64,000 bases of DNA, taken from the NCBI RefSeq assembly GCF_016858305.2, contig NZ_CP074436.1, forward strand, positions 206,001 to 270,000, given 5' to 3'. Shown one piece after another: positions 33,395 through 43,121 of the stretch. Origin of the DNA: Polaribacter sp. Q13. Its GTDB lineage: Bacteria > Bacteroidota > Bacteroidia > Flavobacteriales > Flavobacteriaceae. The notes under the pieces are model-generated. The model was given only the letters and a program-made list of their open reading frames with translations. It did no database searches and had not been told where the DNA came from. Within the stretch, counting starts at the first letter, position 1. Each line of letters opens with the position of its first letter. A program made the translations under genes and the position numbers.

Positions 33395-34795
33395 TTATTC
33401 TGCGATAGAAATAACAGTTGCTTTAAATAAACTTGCTTTGGTTTTAAAGAAAGTATTTTCTAAATCAATTGCTTTTAGTTTGGCTTCAATCAATTTAACC
33501 TCTCTATAATTAACTAAGAAAAGTGAGCTTTCTCCTAAGAAAAACTTACGATCTTCTGCTTTTAACATGGTTCCATAATCGTGAACAATATCCGTTGTTA
33601 AACTATTTTGTAAAACATAAGAAGCTAATTCTTGTTGAATAGCATTGACTTTGTTTTTAATAGCAATTTTTGCAACTTCGTTTTCAAATTTTTTGTCTTG
33701 AAGCTTAATTTTGGAAAGTTTAAAATCGCCTCTTTCTTTTCTTAGAAATAAAGGAACTTTAAAATTAATTCCTGCTTTATAGTTTTGTGTGTTTAAAGAG
33801 TTTATTTGATTTCCGTTTTCCGTTAAAAAATTATATTGAACATCTAATTTGGGAAGTAAATTATTCATTTTTAAATTTCTATCAATACGTAAGCTCTTTA
33901 TTTTATATGCTAAAGATTTAATTTTAGGGTGGTTATTAATATCAAAATTTGCATTATTAAATAAAGCAATTTTAAAAGTTTTATCTATATTATTAATGGT
34001 GTTTATATCAGGAATAATAGTTTCTTGTAATTCTACAGGAGTGTTATCATTCAACCATAAAAAATTAGATAATTCTAAAGAAGATTTTACTAATTTAATT
34101 CTAGATTTCTCTAAATTTAGTTTTCTATTTTTTAATGTAATTCCGGCTTCTGTAGTATCTATAGCTGGTTTTTCTCCTTCTAAAAAAGCTATTTTGGTAG
34201 CTTTAAAACGAATTTGTGCATTGGTTAAAAACTCTTTATAAACGCTGTTTTGAAGATATGTTTTTAACCAATTAAAATAAGAAAGAGAGGCATTGTATAC
34301 TATTTCATTCACCAGAATCTGTTGGTCTTCTTTTGCTTGGTTTAAAAAGTATTTAGCTTGTTTTAAAGAAGCCATTCTTGTATTTATTAAAAGACCTTTT
34401 AATAAAGAAACAGAAATCCCTGCACTATATAAACCATTTTCAGGAACTGTGTTTTCCGGATTTAAATAATATCCATCATTGTTTTCAAAATTTGCTTTAA
34501 ACTCAATTCCGTAATACGTTGGTATTTTAAAAGCAGCATTTAATTTATTGTAATACTCTTTTTCTTTAAACTGTTTTTTATTAAAATCTATTTCAATTTT
34601 TGGATCAAAAGCACCTCTAGCTTTCAGTAATTTAGCTTCACTTTCATTGATAACAAGATTCGCTTGTTTTACAATTGGATGATAGTTTTTTACATAACCT
34701 AAGTATTCCGACAGTGTCATTACAGAAGTTACATTTTCTTGTGCAAAATACCCAGAAGTAAAAAATAAGAAGGATATTAAAATATATTTTTTCAT
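33395..34795 (-). CDS. TolC-family outer-membrane efflux protein
   Basis: Outer-membrane channel component of a tripartite export system. From ATG 34795 it has 466 residues and a signal peptide (LISFLFFTSGYFAQ); the longer frame from 34843 would bury it. The two long helical hairpins of OEP proteins are evident from alternating leucine/alanine-rich stretches such as LKQAKYFLNQAKEDQQ. It comes last in the tetR-ABC-HlyD-TolC series, with a 28-bp gap after the HlyD gene. Confidence 0.85.
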   Translation of the reverse strand: MKKYILISFLFFTSGYFAQENVTSVMTLSEYLGYVKNYHPIVKQANLVINESEAKLLKARGAFDPKIEIDFNKKQFKEKEYYNKLNAAFKIPTYYGIEFKANFENNDGYYLNPENTVPENGLYSAGISVSLLKGLLINTRMASLKQAKYFLNQAKEDQQILVNEIVYNASLSYFNWLKTYLQNSVYKEFLTNAQIRFKATKIAFLEGEKPAIDTTEAGITLKNRKLNLEKSRIKLVKSSLELSNFLWLNDNTPVELQETIIPDINTINNIDKTFKIALFNNANFDINNHPKIKSLAYKIKSLRIDRNLKMNNLLPKLDVQYNFLTENGNQINSLNTQNYKAGINFKVPLFLRKERGDFKLSKIKLQDKKFENEVAKIAIKNKVNAIQQELASYVLQNSLTTDIVHDYGTMLKAEDRKFFLGESSLFLVNYREVKLIEAKLKAIDLENTFFKTKASLFKATVISIAE

Positions 34796-34823
34796 AATAA
34801 TGTGTCGAATAAACAAATTGATA

Positions 34824-36176
34824 TTATTTTTTCTTAGTATCACTTTTTGTTCCTTTTGGTTGATAATAGTTAGGAGGGAAGCTGTTTAATTGTCTCCAAA
34901 TTTCAAAATAAATAGGTACATCTTCTAAAAGTGCAATTGTTTTAGCTCCAGAACCAATTCTAATGGCTTCTGGCCAATTATCTGCTGTAGTATCAGGAGC
35001 AAGTAAAACTCTATATTTACCATTACTACTAATAAAATTTTCTATAGCAATAACTGTTGCACCATAGGTTCCGTAAGACGCATTAGGCCAACCACTAAAT
35101 ACAATTGCTGGCCAACCATCAAACTGAATACGCATTTTTTCGCCTATATGTAATAAAGGTAAGTCAATTGGTCTTACAAAGGTTTCTACTGCTAAATCGT
35201 ACTTTTCTGGCATAATACCAACAAGATCTTCTCCTTCTTTAAAAGTACCTCCAATTCCGCCTTTTATAGCTTTATTTATAAAGCCATTTTGTGGTGCCGT
35301 AATAAATAATAAACTATTTCTAACACTATAATTACTTCTACTATTTTCTAATTTAGATACTTGTGCTTTGGCATCAAAACCACTTGATTGTGCAGTATAC
35401 ATATCACTTTGTGATTTAGAAATTTTATCGGTATAGGTTGCATTTATTCTAGATAACTCTAGTTTTGCATTTAAAATATTGTTTCTACTTGCCAATAATT
35501 TATTTTCTTGTGAAATTAATTTAGCTTGTGTAGCCTGCAGTTTTATTCTTTTTTCCTCAACATCTTTAACTGCCTTTAATCCTTCTTCTTGCAATGTTTT
35601 TGTTCTGTTGTATTGTGTTTCTGCAATTGTAATATTGGTCTTAGCGGCTTCAAAATCGATACTATCACTTTTTACCTTTAATTTAGATTGTAATAATTTA
35701 TTTTTTGTCTGCTCCATTTTTAGTTTCTGTTCTTGTTTAAGAGCATTAACTTGTCTTTTTAAAGCAGCTACTTTACCTTGGTATGCATCTACGGAAGAGG
35801 ATTTTGCATTAATTTGATCGCTTGTTCTTTCAATTAAACGATTGTCAAAATAATCACTTTTAACTTCAGAAATCCTTAAAATAGTATCTCCTTTTTTTAC
35901 AAAGTCTCCTTCTGTTACAAACCATTCTTCTATTCTACCAGGAATTTGAGATTGAATTGTTTGTGGTCTTTGGTTTGGTGTTAAAGTGGTTACTAAACCT
36001 TGGCCAGTTATATTTTGTGTCCAAGGTAAAAAGAGCGCAATAAAACCTATAATAGCAAACGCCAAAAGAAATTTATTAAAAGCCTTGTAGTATTTTTTTG
36101 TAAAAATATTCTTGCCAGATTTAAACGCTGTTAAATCAACAGTTTTGTGTAATTGGTTGTTAGATATATTTAACAT
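34824..36176 (-). CDS. HlyD-family membrane fusion (adaptor) protein
   Basis: A 450-residue periplasmic adaptor with one N-terminal transmembrane helix (FLLAFAIIGFIALFLPW, about 34-50). A biotinyl-lipoyl-like half motif follows (GRIEEWFVTEGDFVKKGD), then a long coiled coil (about 115-280) with KLKVKSDSIDFEAAKTNI and similar heptads, and a barrel-like C-terminal region. It bridges the ABC protein 6 bp upstream and the TolC protein downstream, forming a type I secretion-like or drug/lipid export assembly. Confidence 0.88.
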   Translation of the reverse strand: MLNISNNQLHKTVDLTAFKSGKNIFTKKYYKAFNKFLLAFAIIGFIALFLPWTQNITGQGLVTTLTPNQRPQTIQSQIPGRIEEWFVTEGDFVKKGDTILRISEVKSDYFDNRLIERTSDQINAKSSSVDAYQGKVAALKRQVNALKQEQKLKMEQTKNKLLQSKLKVKSDSIDFEAAKTNITIAETQYNRTKTLQEEGLKAVKDVEEKRIKLQATQAKLISQENKLLASRNNILNAKLELSRINATYTDKISKSQSDMYTAQSSGFDAKAQVSKLENSRSNYSVRNSLLFITAPQNGFINKAIKGGIGGTFKEGEDLVGIMPEKYDLAVETFVRPIDLPLLHIGEKMRIQFDGWPAIVFSGWPNASYGTYGATVIAIENFISSNGKYRVLLAPDTTADNWPEAIRIGSGAKTIALLEDVPIYFEIWRQLNSFPPNYYQPKGTKSDTKKK

Positions 36177-36182
36177 CGTTCC

Positions 36183-37847
36183 TTATTTTATTGATTTAAT
36201 TTCACCTTTTTCTAACGTAATTGTTTCATTACATTGAATTCTCCAGCTCTTTTTACTACTCGCTACAATTAAAGCCCAAGGTCTTTTTACATCTGTTAAA
36301 TAGTTAATGATACGAACTGTTTCTTCTAAATTAAATTGATCTAAAGGGTCTTCTAAGATCATTATTTTAGGTTGTTTAATAATGGCTCTTGCTAAAATTA
36401 ATTTCTTAGCAATGGTATAAGACATTTGTTTTCCTTCGGGATATAAAACAGTTTCTAACCCCTTAGGTTGTTCTTTTAAGAACTGTGTTAAACCAACAAT
36501 TTCTAAAGCATCATATATAATATCATCTTTAATATTTTTATCACCAAAAACTAAATTGTTTCTAATACTGCCCTCAAATGGTGTTTCGTCTGATAAGGAT
36601 AAACCTAATTGAGACCGATAATGATTTAGGTGTAGGCTGGTTAATGATAAATTATTGATATAAATATTACCAGCAATTGGCTCTATCACTCCAGAGATTA
36701 AACGTAATAAAGTAGACTTACCTGCACCACTTTCTCCCATTACTAAAATTCTACTTTTTGGTTTTAGGGTGAGTGAAATATTTTTAATAATGTGTTTTTC
36801 TCTATTTTCTACGCCAAAAGAAACACCATCTAATTCAACCGTTAGGCCTTCTTTAAAGATAGGTCTTTCTCCTTCTTGAGGTTCTAGCTCTTTGTCTACA
36901 ACTTGGCCAATTTTTTCTATGGATGTTAGTACGTCATAAAAAGACTCTAAACCTATAATTAGTTTTTCTACAGACTGAATTACCAAAAGAATAATGATTT
37001 CTGCAGCAACAAATTGTCCAATATTCATTTCCTGATTTAAAACCAAAGCACCACCAATTAGTAATAAACTAGCAGTTACAATTACCTTAAAACCTATCAT
37101 TTGAATAAACTGTAACATTAATATTTTAAAATGATTTTCTCTTGCATCTAAATATTGACTCACTAAGTCATCATTTTTCTGAAGGGCTAAACTAGTGTTA
37201 CCAGATAATTTAAAACTAACTACGGTTCTTGCAACTTCTTGTATCCAATGGGCTACTTTGTACTTTTTTTTAGATTCTATTAAACTAGTTTCTAATCCTT
37301 TTTGAGCCGTAAATTTAAAAACGATATAAATTAAAAGTAATAACAGAATACCAAATACAATAAAAAAAGAATGGTAAAATGATAACAAAATCAATGCAAA
37401 AATAATTTGCAGAAGTGCTGTGGGTACATCAATTAATATTTTAGACAATCCTTTTTGTATGGTTATTGTATCAAAAAAACGGTTGGCTAATTCTGGAGGA
37501 TAATTATCACGCAGTTCATTCATTTTAATTTTTGGAAAACGAAAACTTAGTTCAAAAGAAGCTCGTGTAAAAATTCTTTGTTGAATGGTTTCTATAATTC
37601 TTAATTGCATTAATTGCAATGCCCCAGAAAAAATAACACCAATGGTTACTATAATTACTAACACCACCCAAGAAGTAGAGATTTGAGCACCCTGTATTAA
37701 ATTTATAATTGCCTGAATACCTAAGGGTAGCGACAAAGCTACAATACCACCAAAGATTGCGTAATAAAATATTTGAAAGATGTCTTTTCTTTCTAGTTCT
37801 AATAAACCAACAAATCTTTGCCACGGAGTTAATTGTTTGTTTGCCAT
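36183..37847 (-). CDS. ABC exporter half-transporter with degenerate ATPase motifs
   Basis: A 554-residue protein: a six-helix transmembrane domain (about 25-315) fused to a nucleotide-binding domain (about 335-554). Walker A is intact (GESGAGKST, 371-379). Other motifs deviate: Q-loop position Ser419 (SLSDETPFEG instead of VPQ-type), signature MSYTI at 476-480 instead of LSGGQ, Walker B ILED (Glu499-Asp500 instead of Asp-Glu), and Ser530 or neighbours in place of the H-loop histidine (LIVASSKKS). If it is a homodimer, ordinary ATP hydrolysis is doubtful. No frameshift, and its neighbours are intact, so it seems selected in this form. Substrate unknown. Confidence 0.85.
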   Translation of the reverse strand: MANKQLTPWQRFVGLLELERKDIFQIFYYAIFGGIVALSLPLGIQAIINLIQGAQISTSWVVLVIIVTIGVIFSGALQLMQLRIIETIQQRIFTRASFELSFRFPKIKMNELRDNYPPELANRFFDTITIQKGLSKILIDVPTALLQIIFALILLSFYHSFFIVFGILLLLLIYIVFKFTAQKGLETSLIESKKKYKVAHWIQEVARTVVSFKLSGNTSLALQKNDDLVSQYLDARENHFKILMLQFIQMIGFKVIVTASLLLIGGALVLNQEMNIGQFVAAEIIILLVIQSVEKLIIGLESFYDVLTSIEKIGQVVDKELEPQEGERPIFKEGLTVELDGVSFGVENREKHIIKNISLTLKPKSRILVMGESGAGKSTLLRLISGVIEPIAGNIYINNLSLTSLHLNHYRSQLGLSLSDETPFEGSIRNNLVFGDKNIKDDIIYDALEIVGLTQFLKEQPKGLETVLYPEGKQMSYTIAKKLILARAIIKQPKIMILEDPLDQFNLEETVRIINYLTDVKRPWALIVASSKKSWRIQCNETITLEKGEIKSIK

Positions 37848-37849
37848 AT

Positions 37850-38521
37850 TTATTTGATTGTATTTTTAACTAAATGAATAAAAAAATTATTGGGTGTTTC
37901 TCTGGGGTTACTGTTGGTAATTAAAGGAAAATGTTCTTTAAGAAACTGTTGATGTAAATTACCTTCTATTACGGTACTGGCTAAGCTTAATGCAAAAGGG
38001 TATTTATTATTAACATCCAATATCATATGGCTAATTCTTGTAATTATTCTCTTGTAAACCTCAAAATATCCTTCTAAATTATCTGTATCTACTTCTTTTG
38101 TTAAAAAAGATTTAGAACTTTCATTGATAATAATCTTGTATAAGAGGGTTTCGTTTATATGTAAAAAATTAGTGTCTTCTTTTATAGTTCTTGTAATTAC
38201 ATGTATTGCTTTTTCTAATTTTTCATTATTATTAGAAATACTAAAAGTTTCAAGAACTAATTGATACTCTAGCCATGCCCAATACCAGGAGGATAGATAT
38301 AAAAGTAGCTTATGTTTACTCTCAAAATATCTATAAATAGAACTCTCATTAGAACCTATTTTAGTACCTAACTTTTTAAAGTTATAAGCTTCAAAACCAA
38401 TTTCATGAATCAATATAATACTATGCTCTATAATTTTCTTCCCTAAAACCGAAGTTTCTGGGTCTTTGATAAAAATTTTATCGGGTACAGATATTTTTAA
38501 GAATGATAATAAATTTTTCAT
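37850..38521 (-). CDS. TetR-family transcriptional regulator
   Basis: A 223-residue regulator. The N-terminal helix-turn-helix (about residues 28-75) shows ILIHEIGFEAYNFKKLG, IGSNESSIYRYFESKHKLL, the standard TetR pattern, followed by a helical ligand-binding domain. It is the first gene of the tetR-ABC-HlyD-TolC operon (2 bp before the ABC gene), so it probably represses its own operon until an export substrate is bound (inference). Confidence 0.85.
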   Translation of the reverse strand: MKNLLSFLKISVPDKIFIKDPETSVLGKKIIEHSIILIHEIGFEAYNFKKLGTKIGSNESSIYRYFESKHKLLLYLSSWYWAWLEYQLVLETFSISNNNEKLEKAIHVITRTIKEDTNFLHINETLLYKIIINESSKSFLTKEVDTDNLEGYFEVYKRIITRISHMILDVNNKYPFALSLASTVIEGNLHQQFLKEHFPLITNSNPRETPNNFFIHLVKNTIK

Positions 38522-38697
38522 AATAAATTTTACATTGCAAATATAATAGTATTACTATTATAAAAGTATGTTTTACTATTTTTTTATTAGTCAGTAGAAA
38601 AACTTTATTAAAATTAGATTCGGTTTTCAATCAATTTGAAAGAAGAAAATAAAGGAGTAACAGGTAATTCTTAGTATATAGTAACTTAATTTTTTTT

Positions 38698-38784
38698 ATG
38701 ATGATGTTAATTTTAGTGGTATTTGCTTTCTTGTCTTTTTCTATGTTGATGATTTTACTAAATAAATCTTTCTTAAACGTCTAA
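38698..38784 (+). CDS. possible small membrane peptide (28 aa)
   Basis: Three ATG codons in a row start a frame MMMLILVVFAFLSFSMLM followed by ILLNKSFLNV, a single hydrophobic helix. There is no clear ribosome-binding site and the codons are AT-rich, so it could be chance. Low confidence. Confidence 0.25.
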   Translation: MMMLILVVFAFLSFSMLMILLNKSFLNV

Positions 38785-38811
38785 CAATTTTGAAAACTTT
38801 TAAATTTGTCG

Positions 38812-38940
38812 TATCTTTGCGCCACTAAGAAAAAATACACTCCTCTAAATACACTAGTTAGCGTTAGTTTGATTTCGAATTTCCAGTCAGGTATTTTCTC
38901 TTTTCAGAAATATTAATTTAAAAAAACTCTTATATTTTTA
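38812..38940 (+). promoter_or_regulatory. promoter and long leader of cold-shock-domain gene
   Basis: The -7 box TATCTTTG is at 38812-38819, leaving about 115 nt of 5' UTR before ATG 38941. Long structured leaders are characteristic of cold-shock mRNAs in other bacteria; I did not fold this one. Confidence 0.5.
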
Positions 38941-39393
38941 ATGGCAAAATCGCAGCAAACCTTTAGTAAAAGTGAAAAAGAAAAAAAACGTTTAAAAAAA
39001 CGTTTAGATAAGCAAAAGAAAATGGACGCTAGAAAAGCGAACAAAGATGAAAATGGATCAACAGGTATCCAATTTGCTTATGTAGATCATAATGGAAATT
39101 TAACAGATACTCCACCAGATCCAGATTTAAAAGTTGAATATGAATTGGAAGATATTCAGATTTCAGTAACCAAAAAAGAAGATTTACCAGAAGAAGATCC
39201 TGTAAGAAAAGGAAAAGTTTCTTTCTTTGATTCTTCTAAAGGTTTTGGTTTTATTATCGACTTAGAAAATAACGAAAAATATTTTACACACGTAAGTGGT
39301 TTAATAGATGAAATTGCAGAAAACGACAAAGTTTCTTTCGAATTAGAAAGAGGAATGCGTGGTATGAATGCAGTAAAAGTTAAAAAAGTTTAA
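38941..39393 (+). CDS. cold-shock-domain RNA-binding protein with basic N-terminal extension
   Basis: A 150-residue protein whose last 65 residues form a cold-shock domain: KGKVSFFDSSKGFGFI contains RNP1-like FDSSKGFGFI, and YFTHVSGL is the RNP2 position, where the usual FVHxS reads FTHVS. Residues 1-40 are lysine-rich (SEKEKKRLKKRLDKQKK) and may bind RNA or ribosomes. Cytoplasmic RNA chaperone is the usual role. A long leader precedes it and a strong terminator follows. Confidence 0.88.
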   Translation: MAKSQQTFSKSEKEKKRLKKRLDKQKKMDARKANKDENGSTGIQFAYVDHNGNLTDTPPDPDLKVEYELEDIQISVTKKEDLPEEDPVRKGKVSFFDSSKGFGFIIDLENNEKYFTHVSGLIDEIAENDKVSFELERGMRGMNAVKVKKV

Positions 39394-39418
39394 TACTTTA
39401 CTAACTTTATAAAAAATG

Positions 39419-39448
39419 AATCCTTCTGAAAAGAAGGATTTTTTTTTG
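39419..39448 (+). terminator. terminator after cold-shock-domain gene
   Basis: 8-bp stem ATCCTTCT/AGAAGGAT with a 4-nt loop GAAA, followed by a run of T. Confidence 0.85.
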
Positions 39449-39476
39449 TAGTATTTTTATAACTGATTAAAAAAAT

Positions 39477-40298
39477 ATGTTGATGACGGATAAAATTGAT
39501 ACCTATAATAAAATATCGGAATACAATGACATTAAAATAGAAGAGTTTGATGTTACAAAACGTTACACTAAACCTCATAAGCACAATAAGTATTTAGAAA
39601 TTGTTTATTTTATAAAAGGGGCAGGTTTTCATCATGTAGATTTAAAGAGTTATAAAATAAAACCAGCAACGGTTTTTGTGATTAAAAGAGATGAAGTGCA
39701 TCATTGGGAAATAACAACCAAACCAAAAGGGTATGTAATTATTATTAAAGAAGACTTTTTACAAAAAACCTTAGATAAATTTATAAATTATCAGCTTTTA
39801 AAATTACAGCATAAGTCCAAAATAAAATTAACTAAAAAAGATATTTCATTAAATGCTCTTTTTAAATCATTGGCTTGGGAAAAGAAGCAAGAAGTTGTAA
39901 ATAGAGAAGCTATAGAAGGTGGTTTAAAAGCTTTGTTTTCTAAGTTAGTGGCGTATGCTCAAGTAAAAAAAGTAGAAAGTACAGACTTAGTATTACTTTT
40001 TACTAATATTTTATCTCATACATTAAAAAACAATGTAAACTTTTATGCCGAGAATTTAAATACTACGTCTCAAAATTTAAATGCAATTTGTAGAAAAGAA
40101 TATGCTAAGTCTGCTTCAGATATAATTGCAGATCACATTATTAAAGAGGTTAAAAGGCGTTTATTATATACTAATGAGGCAATTAGCGATATTGCCTACA
40201 GTTTAGAATTTAAAGACACTTCTCATTTCACCAAATATTTTAAGCGTTATGTGGGTGAGACTCCCAAGCAGTTTAAATTACAAAACAAAACTACTTAG
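39477..40298 (+). CDS. AraC-family transcriptional regulator (cupin sensor)
   Basis: A 273-residue regulator. The cupin part (about 20-90) shows KPHKHNKYLEIVYFIKGAG and KRDEVHHWEI. The C-terminal AraC domain has ISDIAYSLEFKDTSHFTKYF and the final VGETPKQFK. It may start at either ATG 39477 or 39483; the first is used. It lies 186 bp before the TonB-dependent receptor and in the same direction, so that gene is a candidate target (inference). Confidence 0.85.
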   Translation: MLMTDKIDTYNKISEYNDIKIEEFDVTKRYTKPHKHNKYLEIVYFIKGAGFHHVDLKSYKIKPATVFVIKRDEVHHWEITTKPKGYVIIIKEDFLQKTLDKFINYQLLKLQHKSKIKLTKKDISLNALFKSLAWEKKQEVVNREAIEGGLKALFSKLVAYAQVKKVESTDLVLLFTNILSHTLKNNVNFYAENLNTTSQNLNAICRKEYAKSASDIIADHIIKEVKRRLLYTNEAISDIAYSLEFKDTSHFTKYFKRYVGETPKQFKLQNKTT

Positions 40299-40484
40299 AC
40301 CGCTAAATTTTCAAATAGACCATTTTAAAACTAAATTCTAAAGTATTTTTGTAAGAAATTATTAAGGATAATATCTAGATGATTTTTTGAATAAAAACCA
40401 AATCAATTAAACCTTTTTCATTTATTTAGTCTAACCACTTAATAATTATTTAACCAATATTATAACTTAGAAAAACTCATTTCA

Positions 40485-42998
40485 ATGAATTTAAAAAAAT
40501 GTACATTTTTATTACTGACGCTTATTATAAGTCAGTTTGCAACCGCTCAATTAACAGGGGAAATTATTGATGCAGAAGACAATTATCCGTTAGAATATGC
40601 AACATTAGCTTTGTATCAAACAAATAATAAAACACTTGTAACCGGTGTTGTAACAGATAATAAGGGGAGGTTTTCTATAGGAAATATAAAACCAGGAAAT
40701 TATTATTTAGAAGCTTCTTTTATTGGCTATAAAGTAAATAAAATTGCTTCTTTTAATCTTAAGAATAGAAGTGAAAAAAAAGATATAGGAACTATTAAAT
40801 TAGTTTTAGGCTCAGGAAATGAGTTGAATGAAGTCGTTGTAAGATCGGAAAAAGCGGCAGTGGTGCATAAGATTGATAGACAGGTTTTTGATACTAAGAA
40901 ATACCAAAGTACTGTTGGAGGTAATGCCGTAGATGTGGTTAAAAATTTACCTTCTATCACTGTAGATGGTTTAGGAGATATTAGTGTAAGAGGTAGTAAA
41001 GGTTTTACGGTTTTAATCAATGGAAAACCAACGCAAGGTGATGCAAGTTCAATTTTAGCGCAATTACCTGCAAATGCTTTAGAAAGTGTAGAGTTAATTA
41101 CAGCGCCTTCTGCCAAATATGATCCTGAAGGAAAAGGTGGAATTTTAAATATTATCACTAAAAAAGGAGCCATTAACGGAACTTTTGCACAGATTAATGT
41201 TCGTGGCGGATTTCCTTCTATAGAAGAATATGACACTAAAAAAGCAGCTCAAAGATATGGAATAGACGCAACTGTTAATAAAAGAACAGATAATTGGAAT
41301 ATTTCTGTAGGTGCTAGTTACCAAAGAAATGATAAAACGGGTAGAAGAGAAGGAGAAATGTTTATTATAAATACTCCAGAAAATAAAACTACTTTTTTAC
41401 CTTCGGATGGTGAACGTAGTTTTGATGAGATTACTTACAACGGTCGTTTTAATGTAGATTACACTCCAAATGAAAAAGACACCTATTCTATTGGTCTTTT
41501 TGCAGGTAAGCGTACTAAAGAGCGTTTAGCAGATATTGTGTATTTTGATAATCATGCAGTATCTCCAATAGGTACAGATAATCGTCAATATACTTTTACA
41601 TATTACAATCACAATTTAAGAATTAGAAAAGGAGATTTTGCTTTAGGTAGTTTTGATTATTCACATAAATTTGATAATGCTTCAAAATTATCGGCTTCTA
41701 TTTTATATGAATATACTTTTTTAGGAGGACCAACAGAAAATGACAATTTAGGAAACCCAGATAATACGATAGTATATCAACAAGAATACAATACCAACGA
41801 TAATCCATTATACGGAACACGTTTTAATTTAGATTACCAATGGAAACCTTTTTCTTTTGGAACTTTAGAAACAGGATATCAATATAGAGATTTAGACCAT
41901 ACAGGGAAGTTTGTGTATGAAAGAGACGGAGTTCTTGTACCAGAATTTTCTAGTGATGTAAGCTTAAAAAGAACCATTCATTCTGGTTATGCACAGGTAA
42001 CAGGTTCTAAAAGTAAATGGGATTATAATGCTGGAGTTCGTTTAGAATCTATGGATAGAGTGTATAAAGAGGCTTTAAGGAGTGAAGCAAATGAAAATGT
42101 ATATGATTATGATTTTGTTAAGTTGTTTCCTTCAGCATCTTTGCAATATAAGATTAATGACAAAACGAATATAAAAACAGCTTATAGTAAAAGAGTAGAA
42201 AGAACTACAACTTTTAAAATGAACAGTTTTGCCGAACGTGAGCATTCAGAGGTTTTTGAACAAGGAGATAACACGTTATTGCCAGAATTTATAGATTTAG
42301 TAGAATTAGGAATTACTAAAAAATTAGAAAAAGGAAACTCTGTGTATGCAACGGCTTATTTTAGACATGTAGATAATGTTATTAACCGTGTAAATACGTT
42401 GGCTTACGAGCAAAGTGGAGCAATAATAGATAGTGTAATTAATAGAGTGTTTTCTAACGTAGGTAAAAGTAATGCAATTGGTTTAGAAATTGGAGCTACT
42501 ATTAAACCAACAGAAAATTGGACCAACTCGTTTGGTGCCAATGTGTATAATTATGCCATTGATGGTGTTTTAAAATTTAAACACAGAGACGGAATTAATA
42601 GACAATATGATGTTGATTCTAAATCTACCATTTATTCTTTTAATTTAAATTCTACCTATAATTTCTGGGAAAATGCTTCTTTACAATTTACCTTTAATTA
42701 TTTGTCTGATAGAAATACAGCGATGGGAGAAGATTCTCGTTTTTACTCTCCGAATTTAACTTTTAGAAAAAAGTTTATGGATGATAAGTTAACAGCTACT
42801 TTACAATGGCAAAATATGGATATGGGCTTGTTAAATACGAATGAGCAGCGTATATCAACATCTGGAAGTAATTTTTATACGAGTACAAACTATAAATATG
42901 AAGTAGATATGGTTTCTTTAAATCTATCTTATACTTTTAATGCGGCTAAAAATAAATCTAAATTTATTGAAAGTGAATTTGGTAAGAAAGAATTTTAA
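40485..42998 (+). CDS. TonB-dependent outer-membrane receptor with carboxypeptidase-like N-terminal domain
   Basis: An 837-residue outer-membrane transporter. The signal peptide ends in FATAQ. Next comes a carboxypeptidase-like regulatory repeat (about 22-110: EYATLALYQTNNKTLVTGVV, GRFSIGNIKPGNYYLEASFIGY). The plug domain follows (DVVKNLPSITVDGLGDISVRG and VLINGKPTQGDASSILAQLP), then a beta barrel of the outer-membrane beta-barrel family ending EFGKKEF. This class of Bacteroidota receptor often takes up peptides or metal chelates; the substrate is not readable. No SusD partner is adjacent, which argues against a glycan-uptake unit. Confidence 0.88.
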   Translation: MNLKKCTFLLLTLIISQFATAQLTGEIIDAEDNYPLEYATLALYQTNNKTLVTGVVTDNKGRFSIGNIKPGNYYLEASFIGYKVNKIASFNLKNRSEKKDIGTIKLVLGSGNELNEVVVRSEKAAVVHKIDRQVFDTKKYQSTVGGNAVDVVKNLPSITVDGLGDISVRGSKGFTVLINGKPTQGDASSILAQLPANALESVELITAPSAKYDPEGKGGILNIITKKGAINGTFAQINVRGGFPSIEEYDTKKAAQRYGIDATVNKRTDNWNISVGASYQRNDKTGRREGEMFIINTPENKTTFLPSDGERSFDEITYNGRFNVDYTPNEKDTYSIGLFAGKRTKERLADIVYFDNHAVSPIGTDNRQYTFTYYNHNLRIRKGDFALGSFDYSHKFDNASKLSASILYEYTFLGGPTENDNLGNPDNTIVYQQEYNTNDNPLYGTRFNLDYQWKPFSFGTLETGYQYRDLDHTGKFVYERDGVLVPEFSSDVSLKRTIHSGYAQVTGSKSKWDYNAGVRLESMDRVYKEALRSEANENVYDYDFVKLFPSASLQYKINDKTNIKTAYSKRVERTTTFKMNSFAEREHSEVFEQGDNTLLPEFIDLVELGITKKLEKGNSVYATAYFRHVDNVINRVNTLAYEQSGAIIDSVINRVFSNVGKSNAIGLEIGATIKPTENWTNSFGANVYNYAIDGVLKFKHRDGINRQYDVDSKSTIYSFNLNSTYNFWENASLQFTFNYLSDRNTAMGEDSRFYSPNLTFRKKFMDDKLTATLQWQNMDMGLLNTNEQRISTSGSNFYTSTNYKYEVDMVSLNLSYTFNAAKNKSKFIESEFGKKEF

Positions 42999-43020
42999 AG
43001 TGTAGATTATATATATTTTC

Positions 43021-43058
43021 AGCCCCTTCAGGTTTTTTATATCTGAAGGGGCTTTTTT
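43021..43058 (+). terminator. terminator after TonB-dependent receptor
   Basis: 11-bp stem AGCCCCTTCAG/CTGAAGGGGCT (43021-43031, 43043-43053) followed by six T. Confidence 0.9.
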
Positions 43059-43121
43059 CTTAAAGTTATTTTATAAAGCTATTAAGTGTTTCAACGTAAT
43101 TAAAATCAGAATAAAAGATGT

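Larger units (their letters stand above)
38522..38940. other. intergenic region: divergent promoters and a possible small membrane peptide
   Basis: Divergent promoters for tetR (minus) and the cold-shock-domain gene (plus). Includes a possible 28-residue ORF (38698-38784) and a long leader for the cold-shock-domain gene. No repeat was noticed. Confidence 0.5.
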
